From: Eucalyptus grandis
Taxonomy: Eukaryota; Streptophyta; Magnoliopsida; Myrtales; Myrtaceae
DNA: 64,000 nt
Direction: 5' to 3'
Assembly (NCBI RefSeq): GCF_016545825.1
Contig: NC_052613.1
Span: forward strand, 57,734,833 to 57,798,832
Position numbers and translations under genes: made by a program. Positions 57,392 through 64,000 of this stretch are shown piece after piece. Numbering within the stretch: position 1 is the first letter of the stretch; every line of letters begins with the position of its first letter. The notes under the pieces were generated by a model. The model was not told the origin of the DNA. It made no database searches and saw nothing but the letters and a program-made list of their open reading frames with translations.

Positions 57392-60300
57392 TGTGACATC
57401 CTGAAATTCAATCCCGTTTCGATAAAATGAAATGTGCATATCGTCGGCATGCTTATGATCCTTTTTCTCTGAGCTAATCACTCACGAGTTAACTAACCTA
57501 TTGGGTGAAGCCGTCAAGGGATATATCTGCGGTAAAATCCTAAAAGTTACCTAATTTGTTGGATTGGACTAAAATCGCGTCCGGTCAATTTTAACCATGA
57601 AATTTGATTCAGTTTTGGGAATTGAATATCCGAGCATGTCACAATTCATTTTTAGGACCATCTCATCGTCTATTAATTTATTATCGAGTTCGAAATTTCA
57701 AGAAAGAAATTATCGGAGGAAAAATCGAAGACCGAAAGAAATTAGAAAGGGAAATGGAAAGAGAAAAGAAAATTTAGAATATAATTATTCTTTTCTTTTT
57801 CTCTCTCTCTCTTCCTTTTCTCTCTCTTCTTTCTCTCTCCTTTACTCGCCCATCGTGCGGACAGCACCCCCACCGACCTCTCTCTTTCTCTCTCTTTCAA
57901 TCCTTATCCCTTCTCTCTCTCTTCTCTCTCTTCTTCCCCACCCCACGTGATAGAAACCCCTCTTCTTCCTCTCTTCTTCGTGCGACCCAGCTGAACGAAA
58001 CGGAAGCAGCTCGCTTGGGATCAGAGCAGCCGCCGTCGTCGCCCAAGCTCAGTCGCTCACCGGTCGTCCTTCCCCACGCGACGCCACGCGTTCAGCTGCT
58101 TGCCCCTTGCGCCGTGCGCTGTCTGCCCCCGTCCAGCAAAGCTGCCGCCTCTGCCTCGCCGCTGTCCAACCCCTGTTCAGCCACCACCGGACCGCCGTCC
58201 AGCTCCGATCGGCCGTCGTGCAGCCTCTCCGGAGCTTCGCCCATCTTTCCTGACCCCTTGCCGCCCCCATCCCTCTCTCTTTCTCTTTGTTTTGCAGCGA
58301 TCCAGCAACCCCGTCGTGTGGGTATCCAGCCAGCTTCGGGCCCGCTTTTGGGCCGTTTCCGGGCCCCGAACCCGAGCCGTGCTTCGGGAATAATCGTCCC
58401 TCGCGTCGCCCCCGTTGGAGTGATCCGATTTGCGTGCGATTTGGTGAGTAATCTCACTAATCCCGGATTAGTTGGCTAATTATGCTTAAGGTTAGTTTAG
58501 TTTTAATTAATTATGTTTAGGTTGTTAGATTAGAATAAATTAGCAATTATTAGTCAATTGTGATGTGATTTAGATAAATTGACTGCGCCATTAGCAAGTA
58601 GACGTGGTCTACTATTTATTGGAAGTATCTCGGAAATTTTCCGACCCCTAATCGGGCTTCAATTTGGCGATTCAGGCCTAAGTGGGATTTTTGGCATTTA
58701 AATATTATTTTTCGGAATTTAATTAATTATTTATTTATTTTCCGAAAATTCATTCAGGATGGCCAGTGACCGGAATATTATGCTGATGACTGTGGTAAAG
58801 TCTGTTTATTTAATCGGGCTTTATTTTGGGCTAAATTGAATTTTTAATATTAATTATTTAATTTTCGAAATTATTTATTTATTTATTTATTTATTTCCTG
58901 AGAATTCAACTGGGATGGCCCGTGACCGGAAATTTATGCTGGTAATCATGGTGCAGTCCGTTTATTTAGTTGGGCCTTATTTTGAGCTAAACGGAATTTT
59001 TAATATTTAATAATTAATTATCGAAATTATTTATTTATTTATTTATTTTTCGTAAATCAAGATTTTGATGGCCAGCGACCAAAATCTCGTGCTGATTGTC
59101 GTGGCGCAGTCCGTTTATTTAATTGAGCTCCACGTTGCATGGAATTAAATAAATTGTGATATTTTAGAGATTTATCCTAAATTGATTGGAATTGATTGAG
59201 ATTGAATTATGGATTGGTAAATGGCGTGGTTAAATTGTGCAATTGAGTGTTAAATTATGCAAATTGAGTGATGATTGGATTTTTGGTATTTAATTCCAAA
59301 ATTTGTGGATTTTGATATTTATTTAGAAAAACCCGGGTGTCGGGTTTTAACACCGAAAATGGATTTTATGTACTATATCAAATAGTGGGGTTTGAAAAGA
59401 TAGGTATCGGTCTTACGGTTTGAATTGACCGTGTACCCACACACGACTATTTTCGGGATGTTTTTAATACGAAGAAAATAGGCCAGGATCAGTATTTTAA
59501 TGGAGGCATTTGAGTGCAATGCACAGTATCCTAGGCTGAGATTGATTGGTCGTGTGTTGGTTAAGAGAAACCATCCTGGGCTGTTAAGCCGGATGTTACC
59601 CATTCATTGGGACTCGGGTCGCAGTAGATTCTGGACCTACGCCCCTTCAGGGAAGCCGTCTAATTGAGAGACGTCGCCGTGCTCATGGTGGGAGACGAAG
59701 CCTGGCTATGCCAGAAGACACCGAACTTGTGAGTAGGTTGTATTCGGGTCGTAGTAGATTCTGGACCTACGCCCCTTCGGGGAAGTCGTTTATAAGAGAG
59801 ACGTAACCGTGCTCAATGGGGTGAGACGACGCCTGGCAATGCCAGAAGACCGCCAATAGAGTTGGCCGTACCCTTGAGGGGTGTAATTAACAATTGGAAC
59901 GCATGATGGTTGAGTTTGATGCGCCGGATTATGAGACAAAATTGTGTGACATGGTATGGGACGTGTCATAACGATTTGGCCCTATAATCTGGACCCTTGT
60001 GATTTATTGAGTTGAGTGATGCGTTTCAATTGCTGGATGTATCGATTCTATACATATGTATGTGAATTGTACTGACTTGCAGGTGGAATCTGAGGCCAAG
60101 GTAAGTCATTTTCCCTGTGCATGTTTAGGCAGCCTATAGTATAATGGTTTACTAATCGGGCCTTAGTAGGGTAGAACTCGCTGACACGTAGTCTCATCCC
60201 AGTTTGGGGAAAACATTTCAGGACTCCGTTGAGGAGTTGAGGAGGAGGAGTCTGAGAAGGAGAACTCGAAGGCGAACTTGAGGAAAAAGGATTTTTGGAA

Positions 60301-60634
60301 GAAGAAGATAATTCCGAAGGGGGTCTTGAGTACGACCCAGATGGATTGAGATTCCCTCTTCTTTTGTGAACTTCAATTGATGTGAATAGAGTTTAGAGTA
60401 AAAAGTTGTGAAGTGCTCTGGTTTGTGTTTTGTATAAAAGTTTGGTTATAAGTTTTAATATGAGAAATATGGCTCTGCTTTTCTATCACATTGTTTTATT
60501 GTCTGGGGACTTTAACTGCTTCCGCATGTGCTTAAATAATGAAAGAGTCAGCGATACATAGTCCTAGGATATCGCATTATAAAATCGACCAAGAGTAGAA
60601 GGATGTGTGCATGCCCGAGGATCGGGGCGTGACA
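57392..60634 (+). repeat. 3' LTR of the chromovirus
   Basis: Begins TGTGACATCCTG and ends GGCGTGACA, followed by ATATG. It carries the same subrepeats as the 5' LTR (58735-59120 and 59617-59870) and 66 bases absent from the 5' LTR. It has well-formed splice signals: donor at 58444, acceptor ending at 60082, donor at 60101. Confidence 0.93.
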
Positions 60635-60639
60635 ATATG

Positions 60640-60947
60640 GATCGATTATTTTCCTTTTCTAAGAAGAGCTTACTTCAGTCCAATTTAAGAAAATTATAAG
60701 CCGAACAGGATTAAGATAAATATAAAACCAAGCTAAATAAAAAACTGAGTTATTTAATGCAAAAAAAAAAAAATCAAACCAATATTTCCCTCTCCCTCTT
60801 TAGGAGTGTATCTGATAAATTCTTAAAACAGATCTATTAAACCTCAGTCAAATCTCAGAATAACGAAACTCACTCAAATATCTTTTTCTTAAAAGAGAAA
60901 AAAATAATAATAAGCCGAGAGCCATTCCCCCCGCTTCCCGCCTCTCT
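60640..60947. other. Flank between chromovirus and DMC1 relic
   Basis: AT-rich; nothing recognised. It is the continuation of the sequence at 50165 split by the retrotransposon. Confidence 0.5.
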
Positions 60948-60960
60948 GTATATATATAAG
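60948..60960 (+). promoter_or_regulatory. TATA-like element upstream of the DMC1 relic
   Basis: GTATATATATAAG, about 215 bases before the inferred start codon, followed by a C/T-rich leader. A plausible core promoter inherited from the functional parent gene. Confidence 0.45.
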
Positions 60961-61171
60961 ATTCCCTCCAATTACCGATCGTTTCCAAAATCTGCAAAAG
61001 AAAATTCGAGAGTTTCTCCTCCTGCGCAGAGCGAAATTCCATCGTCGTCGAAGATGCTTTTGTCTCTCAACTGAGTTTCACGAAGCTCCGCTTTATTTCA
61101 CCTCATGTCCTTTTCTGCGGCACGATCGCCGGCAATGATGATTCTGAGTTTCGTCTCGTGTTCGCTCGTTG

Positions 61172-64000
61172 ATGTTCAGAGCCGAAGAGCAGAAGATCGT
61201 GGAAAGAGAGGACGTCGACGACGGAGCAGAAGACCTGCTCGAAACGATCAACAAACGAACGTAAGTTACGGCAGAACAGAGTGTAGGCAACTCCTCTCTG
61301 TTCATCTGATCGCTTTAGTAATGAGTTTCAGTGCGTCCTTCGATTCTGAGATGATTATCGTGATTTTCTGATCCGTCTTCTGAAAGTTAAAATTAAGATG
61401 CGAATGGTTCGATGACGCTGTAGCCGTGATTATCATGATTTACATCTCGAGCTTTCTCTCGAACTTGCTGTGATTTCCTGCGCGTGCAGTAGTTCTCACT
61501 TTTCAGTTTTTGTCTTCTGACCATACGAGAGCAATTCCAGCCTTCCTTATGTTACGTGACCTTGGGATTGCACCATTGTACGTCTTCTTTTCCATGTATT
61601 CGTGACGTAGCTGGATTAATAATGAATGTCCCAAGCTTAATTCATCAATAAAGACTGTTGGAACGCTAGATTGTCATTGATCATTTAGGAAATGCTTTTG
61701 TCCTGACATTCTACATTCACCAGAAAACATAGAGTTTAACACGATGGTTAAGCTCGAGTCTTCATTGAAGGACGGTTCTGATGCGCTCAAATCCAGCAAA
61801 GTGAAGAATAATGTGGAGAGAATCGACTACTGGAAGCCAAGCCCTCGGTAAGCTTTTAGGCGGTAAAAGACTTTCTTTTGCAGACTGTGTCTTCTTCTCC
61901 ATGCATTTCAACGAAAACAAATTTCACCGGTTTGGCAATGTTTACAGGTGGTATTGAAACTCCGGCAATTACGGAAGCATTTGGCGAACCTGGGTGAAAA
62001 TCACAGTCCAACAACGTTACCTTTGATGAACTTTTAGTTGCTTTTGTTAATTAGCTTTCTCAGAAAAATGCTGCTGACGTCACTTCAGGTCTGGGAAAAC
62101 ACAGCTTGCATGTACCCCATGTGTTACTTCTCGGGTTGGTCTGAATTGGATATTAGGTTTCTGTCTTGAACTTCTGTTGCATTTGTTTTTTTTTTCTGAT
62201 GAAAAATGCCAAATAGTAACATAATGATTGAATTTCTATCAAGTATAAAGATGTGGGTGATTTGGCATCATGATGTGTGTATTAGGTGATTCAGGAAGGA
62301 TGGCACTCTCATTATGTAATTTGCAGTCAGTATACTGGAACGCATATACAGTGGCTCAAACCAAGCAGGAAAAAGGCCAAAGAGTTTGTACCATGTCATA
62401 ACCGAGTAAAGGCCTTAATTATTGTCGGACTCCGACTTGGGTTGATCATTAGTCGAATGTGATGCTTGAAGGTACTCTACTTTATTTGCAAATCCTACAA
62501 CAGTATTCACCCCTGTTTTCACTTATTCTTTATTAATGGTTTGTGGATTCCGTGGCCGTAAAATACTTTAAGCTGCCAACTCACATGAGAGGAGGAAATG
62601 GCAAGGTAGCTTATATCGACGCGGTAGGAACTTTGTATCCTATTATGATCTGTCTGTATTTTTCTTGACCTCGACAAAGATACTTGTGTTTCATAATCGT
62701 CGTCTGTCCATGTAAGCGCATGTGCACTTTCTTAACTTAGTACACCTGCAGTCTTAGATAATGTAAGCAATGCTTTCTATACTGGTGGCAACTCTTACTT
62801 TTCTGGCTAGTGTACTTGCTGTAATCTAGTCTTTCCATGAATTTGAAGATCATTTATGCCCATGCCTCTACTTCTGAGCATCAGTACAACTTGCTTCTTG
62901 GTTTGGCTGCCAAAATGTCTGAAGAACCATTCAAATTACTGGTAAGACACTGCTCGAGAATCAAACCCTACAGATTTTCTGAGGTGTGGATGGTTGACCT
63001 ATGGTGAGTGCCTTTTTCAGATTGTGGATTGGTGATTGCTCTCTTCTGAGTGGATTTTACTGCAAGAGAACTTGCAGAGCCCCAGGTTGATCCTGAAACC
63101 ATCAAATCATGCAAGTTGTTATTCTGCACCTTATCTGGTTTGACACTTGTGAATTCTGAATTGCAGCAAAAATTGGCACAAATGTCTCACGTTTAATTGA
63201 GATAGCCGAGGAATCTAAAGTGACAGTGTACATGACCAATCAAGGTACTGTATCACATCTCATTTCTCCCACGTAGTCCTGCATCCATTCAAAGTTGTTA
63301 TTCAATTTAGCCCTTTGATGGTTGCACACTGACAAATAGCATTTTGGAGACTGCACTAAGCTCATACTGATTCTTGTAAATCTCAAGAACCAGGTATTTG
63401 GTGTAAACTGGTGATGCATACAGTAGCTTCAGTCCATGACATAGGAAAAGGATTTTATTATTTTTAAGACTTTGTCTTTGATTTATTTGTTTCGGTCGTA
63501 GCTGATCCAGGCGGAGGTGTGTTATCAGACCCAATGAAACCTGCAGGCGGGCATGTTCTGGCGCATGCAGCCACAATTAGGTTAATGTTTGGGAAAGTCA
63601 GAGGGGAGCAGCGTGTCTGCAAGGTGTTTGATCACCCAAACCTACCCGAAGCTGAAGCTAAGTCGATACTGAGTCTACATATAGATAGTTGGAGACCTGA
63701 TTTAAGCATGGTGTTTACAGTATACTTGATGTTGTATGGAGATCCATGAACACGTTGAATACGCATTTTCTGCAGAGCAATTAAACGAAAAGGAGTGGAT
63801 ATGGAGAATTTTTTTAAGCAGGACTAGTAGGTTAGTTGTGCAGCCTGTGCTATGTAGACGGCACATCTATCAAAACCATCACTTATGTAAGAAATTTTAG
63901 TGAGAGCTCGTATGTCAATAGGGTGAGACTGAGATTTATTTTATTTGAACTTGACAAACACAAGTTTTTCAGATAACAACAGGGGGCATAACTGATGCGA
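61172..64000 (+). pseudogene. DMC1: DMC1 meiotic recombinase pseudogene, introns retained, 3' end beyond window
   Basis: DMC1 is the meiosis-specific RecA/RAD51-family recombinase. Exon 1 is 61172-61260 (MFRAEEQKIVEREDVDD) with donor GTAAGT. Later exons: about 61750-61862 (GSDAL... with a shift in the RITTGSQAL region), 61948-61993 (GGIETPAITEAFGE), 62089-62134 (Walker A SGKTQLA), 62573-62640 (THMRGGNGKVAYID), 62843-62941 ([18 protein letters not shown]), 63021-63085 (IVD, ELAEPQ), 63167-63244 (VYMTNQ), about 63496-63658 ([33 protein letters not shown]), and about 63966-64000 (FQITTGGITDA). MRGGNGKVAYID points to DMC1 and not RAD51. Breaks: frameshifts near 61826 and 63025, TGA near 63046 (R to stop), a base lost near 63187, and GT to CT at the donor near 63658. 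The exons for the helix-hairpin-helix region and for PDRIVPIAERFGMD were not found. Retained introns rule out retroposition. Confidence 0.9.

Larger units (their letters stand above)
50171..60634 (+). mobile_element. Ty3/gypsy chromovirus (Tekay/Del-like) LTR retrotransposon, decayed
   Basis: Complete-ended: LTRs at 50171-53279 and 57392-60634, flanked by ATATG at 50166-50170 and 60635-60639. The internal part is only 4.1 kb because gag and protease are largely lost. An initiator-Met primer site follows the 5' LTR. The pol C-terminus has the linker and chromodomain-like tail of the Tekay/Del group (VHDVFHVSMLRKY, GATWET). Every domain carries stops or shifts, so the copy is not autonomous. 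Confidence 0.93.

Noticed and set aside
61172..64000. RAD51 rather than DMC1
   Set aside because: The MRGGNGKVAYID and [18 protein letters not shown] segments and the N-terminal acidic exon fit DMC1 better than RAD51.

Overview
The window is nuclear DNA of a flowering plant, most likely a eudicot. The evidence is a CC-NB-LRR resistance-gene relic, a plant-type PORR-domain gene relic, an intron-bearing DMC1 relic, and long Ty3/gypsy retrotransposons of the Tat/Ogre and chromovirus (Tekay/Del-like) types, with Mutator-like elements around them. I cannot name the species. No intact host gene is visible: every host gene I recognise carries stops or frameshifts, so this is a gene graveyard shaped by transposons.

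Layout. Bases 1-2329 hold a minus-strand CNL pseudogene cut by the window edge. Bases 2390-11410 are mostly diverged duplicates of the CNL upstream region. They include the relic of another CNL start at about 6961, a TIR element at 3056-4504, and a 0.47-kb tandem duplication at 10467-11409.

Bases 11419-44621 are a four-level nest. A long-TIR Mutator-like element (9-bp target duplication TTAATAGAT) holds a tandem Ogre-like composite (11828-43581, target duplication AACTT). That composite holds a second Mutator-like element (31063-35747, duplication ATAATTCCA), which holds a solo LTR (31643-35230, duplication ACTGG). The composite reads, left to right, LTR1 - unit A - LTR2 - unit B - displaced fragment - LTR3, with all coding on the minus strand. 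Its outer target duplication matches although it contains two units, so it behaves as one insertion later turned into a tandem array, or one that integrated as a concatemer. The second Mutator-like element sits at the same integrase position in units A and B, so it predates the duplication. The solo LTR is only in unit B, and unit A keeps its empty site.

Bases 44622-45830 resume the CNL-upstream repeat that the first Mutator-like element split. Bases 47864-49193 are a minus-strand PORR pseudogene. Bases 50171-60634 are a complete-ended but decayed chromovirus with 3.1-3.2 kb LTRs, an initiator-Met primer site and target duplication ATATG. Bases 60940-64000 are a plus-strand DMC1 pseudogene that keeps its exon-intron structure and runs off the right edge.

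Coding parts of the Ogre units follow the Tat/Ogre order: ORF1, gag, protease with a G-patch-like motif, a probable intron, reverse transcriptase, RNase H, a second (archaeal-type) RNase H, integrase. ORF1 of unit A is the only long recognisable reading frame still open throughout.
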